Positions 8,313-17,046 are shown, counted from the first letter of the stretch. The stretch: DNA of 64,000 nt from Thermogemmatispora tikiterensis (GCF_003268475.1 NZ_MCIF01000002.1:5741644-5805643); one strand, 5' to 3'. Translations and numbers: made by a program. Notes: generated by a model not told the origin, from the letters alone.

Positions 8313-9300
8313 CCGCCTGGTGGCCGCCGCCTACCAGAGTGCCCAGAGCAACCGCCGTCCCCCACAGCATCCGTTCCAGTTTCGACGCCGACGGGCGCTG
8401 TTCCTGATCGGGCCACGAGGACGCGATGCCCGTCTGCGCCCCGATGGCTCTCTCTCGATCTGGACCGTCGCCGGACGCAAGCGTCTCCCGTACCAGGTCC
8501 CGGAGGCCTTTCAGCAGCGGCTGACGCAGGCGAAAACGATGGACAGCCTCACCGTGCTGGAACGAGGTGGGAAGCTGATCGGGCGACTCACCATCACGCT
8601 GGAGGTACCTGATCTCCCGATGGCATGCCCGAAGACCGAGGCCGTCGGGGGGATTGATCTGAACGAGACGAATGCGCTGGTGGCCGTGGATGGACAGGAG
8701 CGGGTCCTCTTTGTCAGCGGGAAAGCGGTGAAGGTACGCAATCGGCGCACGGCGAAGACGCGGACGCGGTTGCAGCGGAAGCTGGCGGCCCACAAGGCAC
8801 AGCACCGGGACACGAGAAGTGTCCGGCGGGTGCTGCAACGGCCTGGCCACCGGCAACGGCACCGCACCCAGACCTTTGCGCAGACAGTAGCGAAGCGCCT
8901 GGTGGAGTGGGCACCACCGCAGGCGGTACTGGTCTTTGAACGGCTGCAGGTCCCTCAGCCTCAGCAAGAACACATCCGGGGGCGAGCACTGCGGCGCCGG
9001 TTAGCACTCTGGCAGCGGGGACTGATCCGCCGCTGGACCGAGCAGCAGGCGCAGGAGAAGGGGTTGCGCGTGGCAGAGGTGAACCCGGCTTACACCAGCC
9101 AGCTCTGTTCCCACTGCGGCCAACGCGGAACGCGTCGCCGGCATCGCTTCACCTGTCCCCACTGTGGGTTCCAGGAGCATGCCGATATCAATGCGGCCCG
9201 TAATATTCGAGATCGCTGTCCTGTCCTGCGGGGCAGTGGGCTGCTGTCAACCAGCCCGGAAGCCCGGGCCGACGAGGCTGCGGGCAAGCCCCTGGCTTGA
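8278..9300 (+). CDS. tnpB: TnpB RNA-guided nuclease, N-terminally shortened
   Basis: 340 codons from TTG 8278; the true start is unclear. The RuvC catalytic residues are all present: Asp127 (GGIDLNE), Glu221 (VFERLQ) and Asp303 ([10 protein letters not shown]). The zinc ribbon uses Cys277, Cys280, Cys293 and Cys296. Typical TnpB proteins have 370-400 residues; here the first residues before AIRLVAAAYQSA do not look like family sequence, so the N-terminal wedge/REC region seems to have been lost. No tnpA lies next to it and no left end is visible. It may be inactive or may keep partial function. The 3' end overlaps the omegaRNA region of the right end. Confidence 0.85.
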   Translation: MACAPVMTCSAIRLVAAAYQSAQSNRRPPQHPFQFRRRRALFLIGPRGRDARLRPDGSLSIWTVAGRKRLPYQVPEAFQQRLTQAKTMDSLTVLERGGKLIGRLTITLEVPDLPMACPKTEAVGGIDLNETNALVAVDGQERVLFVSGKAVKVRNRRTAKTRTRLQRKLAAHKAQHRDTRSVRRVLQRPGHRQRHRTQTFAQTVAKRLVEWAPPQAVLVFERLQVPQPQQEHIRGRALRRRLALWQRGLIRRWTEQQAQEKGLRVAEVNPAYTSQLCSHCGQRGTRRRHRFTCPHCGFQEHADINAARNIRDRCPVLRGSGLLSTSPEARADEAAGKPLA

Positions 9301-9316
9301 GCCGGGGGTCGTTGAC
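9289..9316 (+). mobile_element. IS200/IS605 right end, copy 2 (omegaRNA 3' boundary)
   Basis: Stem CCCCTGGC / GCCGGGGG with loop TTGA, followed by GTCGTTGAC, the same end as at 256. Sequence after 9316 is unique; bases 9317-9336 are the predicted guide if an omegaRNA is made from the tnpB 3' end. Confidence 0.75.
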
Positions 9317-9706
9317 CTGGGAACCCTCCGTAACGATCTCAGTGCCAATGAAAGATAAGTAGTCTGGTCAGACATCAGGCATAGAGTGCAAGTGCATGCT
9401 GAGGCCCCTATGGGGCAAGTGTCTGGACCTATCCATGAAAAAAACGTTGCCAGAGGCACTTCTCGGTTGCTCTCTCTAATCTAAGGGAACCCTCGGAAGA
9501 AGGATGGCCATTGCCACAAAAAGGCGCTCCATACGCCGTGGCTGCCTGTTAGCGATCAGACAAGCAGCCACTTCGTATGGAGCGCCTCTACTCCCTTGTG
9601 AGGGAGAGGAAGGGGCCAGTAAGCTAGCTCACTGGCTCGATTCTTTCTTTCCTGCTATCCTCCCAGGAGCCTGAGAGCTGCTGGTCTCCCTTGATCCGAG
9701 GAGGCA
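9317..9706. other. Intergenic region after tnpB
   Basis: Nearly 400 bases without a gene. The only structure is the strong terminator at 9523-9586. Confidence 0.5.
9518..9586 (-). terminator. Strong rho-independent terminator of the SHOCT gene
   Basis: 23-bp arms (9523-9545 and 9564-9586) with two mismatches and an 18-base loop. On the minus strand the stem is followed directly by TTTTTGTGG. It lies about 120 bases beyond the SHOCT gene stop, in the right orientation. Confidence 0.75.
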
Positions 9707-10042
9707 TCAGTAGCCGCTCAGAATGCGCTGCTTCTCTGCCTCAAACTCGGCCTCTGTCAGAGCGCCCGAAGCGCGCAGTCGTTCCAACAACTGGAGCTGG
9801 GCCAGGCGGGCATCCGTCGGGGTGCCAGGATTCTGCGTCGGCGCCTGATAGGGTGGATAACCATAGCCCTGCTGATAGTATGGCGGGTAGCCCTGATACG
9901 GCTGATTGCGTCCCTGCCAGCGGCCAAGCATATAGCCCAGGCCGCCCGCTAGCAGGTCACCGAACAACCCACCGCCGAAACCGAAGCCGAAGGGGAAGAA
10001 GACGGGGCCACCCCAGCCCCAACCATGATGATGATGATGCAT
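9707..10042 (-). CDS. SHOCT domain small protein
   Basis: 111-aa protein. The C-terminal 30 residues (LQLLERLRASGALTEAEFEAEKQRIL) are a SHOCT domain, a short helical module often at the end of membrane-linked or oligomeric proteins. Before it comes a G/F/W-rich stretch (GWGWGGPVFFPFGFGFGGG), a possible membrane-associating segment, and a P/Y/Q-rich linker. The N-terminus has a natural run of five His. ATG 10042 is preferred, with GAGGAGG 9 bases upstream; the GTG at 10051 abuts that site. Role unknown. Confidence 0.8.
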   Translation of the reverse strand: MHHHHHGWGWGGPVFFPFGFGFGGGLFGDLLAGGLGYMLGRWQGRNQPYQGYPPYYQQGYGYPPYQAPTQNPGTPTDARLAQLQLLERLRASGALTEAEFEAEKQRILSGY

Positions 10043-10445
10043 ACTGTTCACCCTCCTCGCTGTGTAAGCGTCGCTTGCCTTTTTGTTCTACCCCGCCCTC
10101 TCGGGGTACTCGCGACGGCCAGCCTTTCTGTGGCTGTCGTGCCTCTTTCCTCCGACCAGCTAGAGGACCGGCAGGCAGACCAGGAGGCAATCAGCTAGCT
10201 GAAGACTCGCTCGGAGCTGCTGCTAGCGCCCGGCGGACGTTCCTCTGGCTAATCCACTCCTCTCTCCGGCTCACGTAGGTCGTCTGCCTGCCGGCCTTTT
10301 TCTCTCCTCCACTCAAGAGATACGCACGAGGAGTTCACAGGTTAAATGCTATGCAGGCAGTGTCTGGCTCTTGCCTGCAAGCCGTCGTCACTCGCTCCTC
10401 ATGCTGGCTCCGCTGTCTACCTGGTCTCTTTTCCCCTCCCCTTTT

Positions 10446-10688
10446 ATGAAACATCGTCGCCTGGCAATCTATTTCTTCGCCGGGCTCACAATCTCACCTC
10501 TGAACCGGAGGCTACCAGGTCGGGACACCACCTTCTTCGAACAGGTCTGGGATGAGCGGCAAGAACAGCAGGGCCAGCTGCTCACGGACCAGGACTTCAT
10601 CACGGAGCTAGAGCAGACCCTCCGCGAGGCCGAGGGCCTGGCCCTGGCAGAGCGGAAGGTAGCAGCTGGCCTGGAGCGCCGGCTATGA
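10446..10688 (+). CDS. Possible small protein, 80 aa
   Basis: Reads MKHRRLAIYFFAGLTISP... and ends in a charged helical part (QLLTDQDFITELEQTLREAEGLALAERKV) with GC-rich third positions, as in real genes here. No Shine-Dalgarno is evident and no family is recognised. It could equally be a chance frame; the last 45 codons are the most convincing part. Confidence 0.3.
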   Translation: MKHRRLAIYFFAGLTISPLNRRLPGRDTTFFEQVWDERQEQQGQLLTDQDFITELEQTLREAEGLALAERKVAAGLERRL

Positions 10689-10770
10689 TGACCTCTACCG
10701 CACGCAAGTGCCTCTCTTAGACGGTAGATCTCTTTAGTGACTGTTCAAGGGGAGAAAGGCTCTTTCTCGT

Positions 10771-11265
10771 TCAGTTTTCTGCTTCTTCACTTGTCCCTGC
10801 AAAGGCATCGTTCTCGCCACAGAGAGGGGCGGTGACGGACCTGCTGATGGGGGACTGGTCAGCGGATGCCGAGGATGAGGCGGAGCACAGTGTGCCGCAG
10901 GAAGAGGCTGGCAGAGGATCGGCGAGATTCTTGCGCGCGAACTCCTCAATCGCGGCAATGACCTGGCCGAACTCCTGGCCTGTGGGCGTCAGATGATATT
11001 CGACGCGCGGCGGAATCTCTAGGAAGGCGCGCCGCTCGACAAAGCCCAGTTCCTCTAGCAAGCGGAGGCGTTGGGTCAGGGTGCGCGAACTGATGTGGCC
11101 TAGCTGCTCCAGCAGCTCGCTGAAGCGCCGCGGCCCCGACAAGAGATTGATGATGATCAGCAGGATGCAGACATCGCCGACCAGGCGAATGGCTCGCCCC
11201 ATTGGGGTTGTTGCGTTACAGGCCTCCGGCCTCGCCGCCGGCTGTTCTCGCTCAGCTCTCTTCAT
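10771..11265 (-). CDS. HxlR-family winged-helix regulator
   Basis: 164-aa transcription factor. The HxlR domain spans about residues 20-110, with the SGPRRFSELLEQL...SSRTLTQRLRLLEELGFVERR winged helix and the following VEYHLTPTGQEF wing. The usual N-terminal Cys redox position before GGKW is not obvious. The C-terminal 45 residues are Ser/Ala-rich and unconserved. It is divergent from the DoxX gene with an operator-like palindrome between them, so regulation of doxX and itself is likely. Inducer unknown; relatives answer aldehydes, quinones or oxidants. Confidence 0.88.
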   Translation of the reverse strand: MKRAEREQPAARPEACNATTPMGRAIRLVGDVCILLIIINLLSGPRRFSELLEQLGHISSRTLTQRLRLLEELGFVERRAFLEIPPRVEYHLTPTGQEFGQVIAAIEEFARKNLADPLPASSCGTLCSASSSASADQSPISRSVTAPLCGENDAFAGTSEEAEN

Positions 11266-11271
11266 GGCTAC

Positions 11272-11286
11272 TAGTATATCATACTA
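11272..11286. promoter_or_regulatory. Operator-like palindrome between hxlR-type gene and doxX
   Basis: TAGTAT-ATC-ATACTA, perfect 6-bp arms, 7 bases before the regulator start codon on its strand and 150 before doxX. Probable autoregulatory site of the HxlR protein. Confidence 0.5.
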
Positions 11287-11435
11287 TAAATAGAAAAGCA
11301 ACATCCTTGACGATAGGAACTTTCTATGATACTCTTACTTTCATACAGAAAGAAAAGATAGGCATCGCTGCCGGGGAAGAGAGAAGCCTCTTCCCGGAGC
11401 GGGTCGGCAATAGAAAGGAAAGGAGTGGTCTTCTC

Positions 11436-11954
11436 ATGTCAACAACCCTGAGCCTGGGGCTGCTTATCCTGCGTCTCGGGGCTGGTTTAACGCTGACCGG
11501 GCATGGACTGCAGAAGCTTTTTGGCTGGTTTGGCGGGGCGGGACTGGCGCGCACGCGCGAGAACTTCGCGCGTCAGGGCCTGCAGCCGGCCTGGCTCTGG
11601 GTGACGCTCGCTATTCTGGGGGAAGTAGGGGGTGGTCTGGCGGTGGCGCTAGGTTTCCTCACTGCTGTAGGAGCGGCAGGCATGGCGGGCGCGATGGCAA
11701 TGGCGACCTTCAAGAGCCACTGGCGCAACGGCTTCTGGATGCAGCGCGGTGGCTATGAATATAGTCTACTTCTGATGCTGGTGAGCATCGTCATCGGTCT
11801 CACAGGGCCGGGCAACTATGCACTCGATGCCCTGCTTGGCATCGGCCAGCGAGAGACAGTGCTCTTTATTGGGCTGGCCCTGGCTGCACTCATCGTAGTG
11901 GCAATTGGTATTGTTATTAGTCGCAGGCCACAGACAGCCTCGCAGGATGCCTGA
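11436..11954 (+). CDS. DoxX family membrane protein
   Basis: 172-aa integral membrane protein with four hydrophobic segments (about 5-22, 50-72, 76-95, 105-125) plus a C-terminal hydrophobic stretch 135-155. The GLTLTGHGLQKLFGWFGG start is typical of DoxX/YphA proteins, which are linked to quinone or thiol redox balance. ATG 11436 begins the conserved part; upstream in-frame sequence is promoter DNA. GGAG lies about 11 bases upstream. Regulation by the divergent HxlR protein is inferred. Confidence 0.85.
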   Translation: MSTTLSLGLLILRLGAGLTLTGHGLQKLFGWFGGAGLARTRENFARQGLQPAWLWVTLAILGEVGGGLAVALGFLTAVGAAGMAGAMAMATFKSHWRNGFWMQRGGYEYSLLLMLVSIVIGLTGPGNYALDALLGIGQRETVLFIGLALAALIVVAIGIVISRRPQTASQDA

Positions 11955-12072
11955 GGATGCCTGAGTCTGTCCGCATAAAGCTAGCTGGCTGGCTCGCGGC
12001 GCCCTGTCGGTCAGTTCGCTCTGGGACGGGCGCTGGGGGTCCAGCTGGCCATCGCGGAGCGAGGCGAGTATC

Positions 12073-12825
12073 ATGGAGATTGAGATCTGGTCGGACCTTG
12101 TTTGTCCCTGGTGCTATATCGGCAAGCGGCGCCTGGAGAAAGCGCTGACAGACTTTCCCCAGCGCGAGCGTGTCAGGCTGGTCTGGCGTAGCTTTCAGCT
12201 TGATCCGCTGGCGCCGTATGAGGCCCGTGAGGGCGTCAGTGCGATGCTGGCGCGTAAGTATGGTGTCTCCCTGGCCGAGGCCGAGGCTATGAATGCGCGT
12301 GTCAGTGCCCTGGCTGCCCAGGAGGGCCTGACCTTCCGTCTGGAGCAGGCGCGTTATAGCAATACCTTCGATGCTCACCGCTTACTCCATCTGGCCGCTG
12401 CACACGGACGAACTCAGGAGCTGGCCGAGCGCCTCTTTCGCGCCTACTTCGGCGAGGGGGCAGCGTTGAGTGAGCCAGAGACGCTGCGGCGCCTGGCAAC
12501 GGAGGTGGGTCTGCCAGAGGAGGAGATAGAGCTTGTGTTGCAAAGCTCGGCCTATGCTGAGGCGGTGCGTGATGATGAGCGGCGCGCTCACGAGCTGGGC
12601 GTGCAGGGTGTGCCCTTCTTCCTCTTCGCTGGACGCTATGCGGTCTCGGGCGCACAGCCAGTCTCACTATTGCGTCAGGTGCTGGAACGGGCCTGGCGCG
12701 AGAGCGCTCGGGAACAGCCGCAGGTGGTGGCTGCTGCCAGCGCCGACGACGGGCAGAGCCTGGACCAAGAACAGCCTTGCGCCGACGGGAGCTGTGCCTT
12801 GCCGGGCAGCGAGCGCGCTGGCTGA
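12073..12825 (+). CDS. FrnE-like DsbA-family oxidoreductase
   Basis: 250-aa thioredoxin-fold protein of the DsbA/2-hydroxychromene-2-carboxylate isomerase family. The active site CPWC is at residues 11-14, just after the first strand, and the family's GVQGVPFFLF cis-Pro segment is near 178-187. No signal peptide, so it is cytosolic. The C-terminal tail carries a second cysteine pair, PCADGSC (CX4C), as described for the oxidative-stress protein FrnE of Deinococcus. It starts 118 bases after doxX and may share its transcript, which would fit a redox theme. Confidence 0.88.
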   Translation: MEIEIWSDLVCPWCYIGKRRLEKALTDFPQRERVRLVWRSFQLDPLAPYEAREGVSAMLARKYGVSLAEAEAMNARVSALAAQEGLTFRLEQARYSNTFDAHRLLHLAAAHGRTQELAERLFRAYFGEGAALSEPETLRRLATEVGLPEEEIELVLQSSAYAEAVRDDERRAHELGVQGVPFFLFAGRYAVSGAQPVSLLRQVLERAWRESAREQPQVVAAASADDGQSLDQEQPCADGSCALPGSERAG

Positions 12826-12894
12826 GGCTCTGGGGGCTGGGCCAGTCCATCCACAGTCGCCAGCGTGGCCCAGCTCCTGCCCGTCGGGAGGCGC

Positions 12895-13693
12895 CTAGCG
12901 CAGAATCAGGTAGCAGACAAGCCCAATCAGGGTGAGCAACGCCAGGAACTTCAGGATCAGCAGCGCAATCAAAAGGCGCTGCTGCCTGCTCCCCTTGAAA
13001 CCAGGCAGAGCACCAGAGAGGCGCCCAAGCTGGCGGCTGATCCTGCCGGCAAGCTCAGTCCCCCATGTCGTTGTTGCGCTCGTGACGAAAGGGTCCCTCG
13101 GCTGGAGGCCACTCGATGATCTCTATATCCTCGTGGATGACCCGTTCATACCAGTCCGCATTTCGATGAATTTGATCTAGCTGGTCATCAGATAGTTTTT
13201 GATCACATTTTGTTTGAAGAATCTGTAGTACTGCTATGACAGCCAGATCGCGTTGATAAGGATCTTTAGCAGCGCGGTAGCGATCTCTTTCCTCCTTGGC
13301 CCTCTTGGCCAGAGCATACTGCTCTTCATCGACAAATATTGCATTACGTCTCTCCGAGATCACACTGTTTGTGAATTCTTTGACGTAGAAATTCACGGCA
13401 CTCTCTTGCAGTTCCAGATAAGCCTTGGTGCTCAGCCTCGTTTCTGGTATAGATTTGCCGAGTTCTTCTGTCGCAATCTGATCAGCTTGCCGTCGGAGGG
13501 CTGAGCGATTGAGGTAAAAGTAATGATGACGGGTTGCGGTCTCTTGAGCCAATCGCCGCAACTCTTGTGCGGCGCGCAAACAAAGTCGGTTGTGAAGAGT
13601 GGGAGGAATGCCACTGTCAGAAATCCCTGGCAGGTGGGGCAAGTTGACAGGTTCCAGTGCTTCAGGTTCGTCCTGGAAGTTGAAGTCAATCAT
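12895..13693 (-). CDS. Uncharacterised helical protein; C-terminal TM tail in shifted frame
   Basis: Main frame 13055-13693 (ATG 13693, MIDFNFQDE...) encodes a charged helical protein with no recognised family; an upstream in-frame extension to 13906 is possible. The frame ends NNDMGD at 13055, directly after a run of five C (five G on the coding strand, 13060-13064). One base of slippage there continues into TELAGRISRQLG..., ending at 12895 with a single hydrophobic helix (LLIALLILKFLALLTLIGLVC) followed by a short cytosolic tail. The tail has no start codon of its own. A tail-anchored protein interrupted by a homopolymer error or by programmed frameshifting fits best. Confidence 0.6.
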
Positions 13694-14124
13694 GATGACG
13701 ATGATCCTTTCTGTGAGTTGCCAGACACGCACGTTGAGTCGCAGTGGCAGGATTGCTGGTAGGGCCTGTCTCTCCTCTCTGGCTGGCGTCGGCGGCGGGG
13801 GCCGCCAATAGCGACGCTGCCAGCGGCGTAACCAGGCTCGAGGGCCATGCCGTCCGTAATGGTACACCATTATTTCGCACTGAAAAATTGACCCGTCCCG
13901 ACACACTTGAAATTGATACTTTTCTATTGAGGAGTGTACAATTGTCTGCGCTTATTGTCAAGAGATTTCAAATAGTATCAGTGTGTCTCTCTATTGAAAA
14001 ATAGCGCCTGGTTGCTAACTCTCCCAGCCTCCGATCAGAAGGAGGCGAAGATAGCCTTGCCTGCTATCTCGCCGCGTGCTATAACTCGTAAGAGCACAGC
14101 TCTCCACTGTTCAGGAGCAGAACG
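13694..14124. other. Divergent promoter region
   Basis: AT-rich stretch 13870-14000 between two divergent genes, with TGATACT repeated in inverted orientation (13913-13919 and 13974-13980) and CTATTGA repeated directly (13924 and 13992). It may hold both promoters. A frame extending the leftward gene crosses part of it. Confidence 0.4.
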
Positions 14125-14643
14125 ATGCAACAAAAAAAAGAAGCGCCGCAGCAGCTTTCCACCCTGCCGTCTCACCCGCTGGGGGACGCGGCTGAGGAGA
14201 TCAAGAGAAAATTACGCATCTGCGGCTGCGTTGCCCATACCCTGGAGCTAGAGGTGGCGGACCTGGCCCATCTCCCTCGCCAGACCTGGCAAGCTCCTTT
14301 CTCGTGTGAGGAGGGCTGGACCGTGCCCGCCCTGACCTGGGAGGGCTGGCGTTTGTGCAGCCTGCTCGATCTGGCCCGGCCCTTGCCCACGGCGCGCGCA
14401 GTGGCCGTCTGCTCCGGTGGCTACACCGTCTGGCTAACTCTTGAAGAGGCCGGGCAGGCCCTGCTTTGCGATCGTCTCAATAGCGCCCCCCTCTCGCGCG
14501 AGCATGGGGCTCCGTGGCGGCTGCTCGTCCCTGGCGGCAAGTGCTATACAAGTGTGAAGTGGGTCGATACCTTGCTTATCAGCGAGACGGTGGGTGTATC
14601 CACTGCCGAGGAGATTGCTCGTCAGCGTTTGGAGGCTCGCTGA
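14125..14643 (+). CDS. Sulfite oxidase-fold molybdopterin protein, short
   Basis: 172-aa protein of the oxidoreductase molybdopterin-binding (sulfite oxidase/YedY) fold. The family path SCEEGWTVPALTWEGWRL, with Cys66 where the family places its molybdenum ligand, is followed by SGGYTVWLTLEEA, PLSREHGAPWRLLVPGGKCYTSVKWVDTL. It lacks a Tat signal and the dimerisation domain, so it is a compact, cytosolic version. Substrate unknown. It converges with the membrane protein gene after one intervening base. Confidence 0.82.
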   Translation: MQQKKEAPQQLSTLPSHPLGDAAEEIKRKLRICGCVAHTLELEVADLAHLPRQTWQAPFSCEEGWTVPALTWEGWRLCSLLDLARPLPTARAVAVCSGGYTVWLTLEEAGQALLCDRLNSAPLSREHGAPWRLLVPGGKCYTSVKWVDTLLISETVGVSTAEEIARQRLEAR

Positions 14644-14644
14644 G

Positions 14645-15157
14645 CTAGCTCCCTGATCCACGCTGTTGGCCGCCTGCTGTGCTGGGGTCTGGCGTGGTCG
14701 CCGCCGTCCGCGGGGGAGAGGTTCTCTCAATGAGCAGGATGATACAAATAATGGCCGGTAAAATGAGCATGGTGAGGGACATATTGGTTTCAATGCTCAT
14801 TTCTGCCTGATACCTTAGTAGAAAATTGATTATAAGAGGTATAAGAGCAATACAGACAATGAGAACCAGTCGTTGAGCGAAGAAGCGCCAAAGCAGTCGT
14901 TCGTTATAGCGGTCTGTAGCCAGGAAGCGGGCGCGCCGGCCATAGAGAAGGCGCCAGCCAGTGATCAGCCGGAGCAGCACCATAACCATGGCCAGCGCTA
15001 GAGCGAGGCCATAGGTCAGCACGGCGGTCGTAAAGAAGAAGAAGAAGGAGAAGAGGAGACTCAGTGACCGCTCCGGATTAAAGAGCGAGAGGCCGCCGGC
15101 GAGCAGATTCAAGGTCAGCCCCAGCACGAGAGCAATAAGGGTGATTCTCCTCAGCAT
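14645..15157 (-). CDS. Membrane protein, four TM helices
   Basis: 170-aa protein with hydrophobic segments near 5-22, 30-60, 90-110 and 122-142 and a basic loop (RLLYGRRARFLATDRYNERLLWR) between the second and third. The C-terminal 30 residues are polar. No family recognised. ATG 15157 has GGAGGA 10 bases upstream. Confidence 0.65.
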   Translation of the reverse strand: MLRRITLIALVLGLTLNLLAGGLSLFNPERSLSLLFSFFFFFTTAVLTYGLALALAMVMVLLRLITGWRLLYGRRARFLATDRYNERLLWRFFAQRLVLIVCIALIPLIINFLLRYQAEMSIETNMSLTMLILPAIICIILLIERTSPPRTAATTPDPSTAGGQQRGSGS

Positions 15158-15522
15158 GGCGTCGCATCCTCCGTTAACCTCTCTATCGGGGGTCCCGGCC
15201 AGGACGAAGTGACTCTCGCCTCATCCTTCATGAAGGACCGGCACCGACCAGACTCACCGCTAGTAGCCTGGTTCTTTCGTGCTGCTAACTATAGCACCTT
15301 TCTCTCAGAAAGCCAACCCTTAACGACATCCGGCCCTCCTTGAACGTCCCTCGGCTGTAGGAACACCTCATCATCAAAAATCTGCCGGCTCCTGCGTCTG
15401 CCTATGCAGAATGTCCAGTTTGCCAGGGTCGCTCTGCAAGCGGAACAGGGATGGCCCGGATCGCGGGCGGCTGGGCAGAAAGAAACCTATCACCTGGAGA
15501 GAGCAGAGCGGAGCTTCGTGCT
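15158..15522. other. Divergent intergenic region
   Basis: 365 bases between the membrane protein gene and the metallophosphatase-exonuclease gene. Nothing specific is recognised; it must carry both promoters. Confidence 0.4.
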
Positions 15523-17046
15523 ATGCGCATCTTCTTCTTCTCTGATTGGCGTATCCAGGAGCTGGAGCTGGCTGAGCAACTGCTACGCTCCGTAGCGCCC
15601 GTTGATGTGATCGTCTATGGCGGCGATGATGTGCGGCGTTTCCAGGTCTCTTCTGGGCGCAATTACTTCAGTCAGCTGGCCAGCTATGCCCGCTACGGCC
15701 TGCTGGGCGTCATCGGCAACGATTGCGGGCCGGAAGACCGCCTCGTGCTGCACGCACGCGGCGTGCATGATCTCCACGCCGAGCCACTCCTCATTGAAGA
15801 CGTTGGCTTTATCGGCATCGAAGGAGCCATTTGTGACGGAGAACGCAACAGCATCGGCAAGATTCTCCATCCCGAGAGCGAGGTGCGTGCTCACCTGGAT
15901 CAGGCGCGCCAGCGCCTGGGCGAGGCGGCGAGACGCCTGGTTGTAGTCTCGCACACCCCGCCGGCGGGCTGCCGTCTCGACATCGGTATTCGCTTCGGCT
16001 TCAGCCGTCTCGGCTCGGAGGCCCTCAAGGAGTTTGTCTTCACTCAGCAGCCGGCCCTGGTTCTCTGTGGACATTGCCACTCACGAGGCGGCAAGACGGC
16101 CCTCCTGGGCGAGGCGCTGGTGGTCAATGGGGCCTCAGATGACGTCAATCCCGAGCTGGCGCGCGCCGCTCTGATCGAGCTGGAGGCCACCGCGGCCCTG
16201 CCGACAGTGACCTGGCTGGAGCCACCCGCCCGTCTGCGCGGACCACATATCGGCCCCCGGCGCGCCGCGCGGTTAGCGGCCTACGGCATCACGCGCCTGG
16301 AAGAACTGCGTACGGCCCCGCTCGAAGTGCTCAAAGCCATCCAGTTCGGCCCTCAGCGTCGCCTGGTGCTGGACAGCTACCTGCGCGCTTGTCAGGAGAA
16401 CTGTGCCATCTGGCTGAAGGCGCCGCAGCTGCCCTCGCCGCTCCTCTTCTACGACGTTGAGACCGGCCTCGCCTCCTGTGATCCTCTTCAACTGGGAACC
16501 CCGGAGCCGTGGCTCATTGGCACCTTCGATGGCCAGACCCTGCGTCAGTGGGCCGTCCCCGAAGAGCATCCAGGCCGCCGTCAGGCTATGTACAGAGACT
16601 TCCTGGCTTATGTGGAGGCCCATCCAGGCGCGACGCTCTGCTCCTGGAGCGGTCGCCGCTTCGACGAACGCTCCATCGAGGCGGGCCTTGCCCGCTGGGC
16701 GCCATCGCTCCTGCCGCGCTGGAGATCTCTGCCCAAGCTCGACCTGTTGCAAGCGCTCAAAAAGATCCTGGTGCTTCCGCTGGCGAGCTGGTCGCTCAAG
16801 GAGGTCGCCGTCTGGTGCGGCTTCCGTTTCAGCGGCGATCTCGATGGCTTTGAGGCCGGCCTGCTCTATGAGGAATATCGGACCTACGGCGAACCTCTAC
16901 CAGTTGAGACGCTCATGGGTTACAATGCCGAGGACGTCCTGGCCCTGGCTCATGTCATGCAGTACCTGCTCGGCACTGTACCGACGACCTCTGGCTCGTC
17001 GATCTCGTCACCGTACCCTGGCCGAGGCCAGCCAGCTCCCAGCTAG
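15523..17046 (+). CDS. Metallophosphatase-HhH-exonuclease fusion protein
   Basis: 507-aa protein in three parts. Residues 1-220 form a calcineurin-like metallophosphatase (FFSD8, GGDD33-36, GND67, SH144TPP, GHCH183-186). Residues 240-290 look like helix-hairpin-helix DNA-binding motifs (HIGPRRAARLAAYGITRLEELRTAP). Residues 305-485 are a DEDD-type RNase H-like exonuclease of the YprB/RNase_H_2 class, with DVET311-314, Asp381 (RRFDERS) and YNAED467-471. All catalytic residues are present. ATG 15523 opens the phosphatase domain and has GGAG 9 bases upstream. A DNA repair or nucleic-acid processing role is likely. The fusion itself is unusual. Confidence 0.85.
   Translation: MRIFFFSDWRIQELELAEQLLRSVAPVDVIVYGGDDVRRFQVSSGRNYFSQLASYARYGLLGVIGNDCGPEDRLVLHARGVHDLHAEPLLIEDVGFIGIEGAICDGERNSIGKILHPESEVRAHLDQARQRLGEAARRLVVVSHTPPAGCRLDIGIRFGFSRLGSEALKEFVFTQQPALVLCGHCHSRGGKTALLGEALVVNGASDDVNPELARAALIELEATAALPTVTWLEPPARLRGPHIGPRRAARLAAYGITRLEELRTAPLEVLKAIQFGPQRRLVLDSYLRACQENCAIWLKAPQLPSPLLFYDVETGLASCDPLQLGTPEPWLIGTFDGQTLRQWAVPEEHPGRRQAMYRDFLAYVEAHPGATLCSWSGRRFDERSIEAGLARWAPSLLPRWRSLPKLDLLQALKKILVLPLASWSLKEVAVWCGFRFSGDLDGFEAGLLYEEYRTYGEPLPVETLMGYNAEDVLALAHVMQYLLGTVPTTSGSSISSPYPGRGQPAPS

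Noticed and set aside
9691-10278. 195-codon frame opposite the SHOCT gene
   Set aside because: Ser/Arg/Pro-rich, no domain; the reverse frame has a recognisable SHOCT domain, ribosome binding site and terminator.
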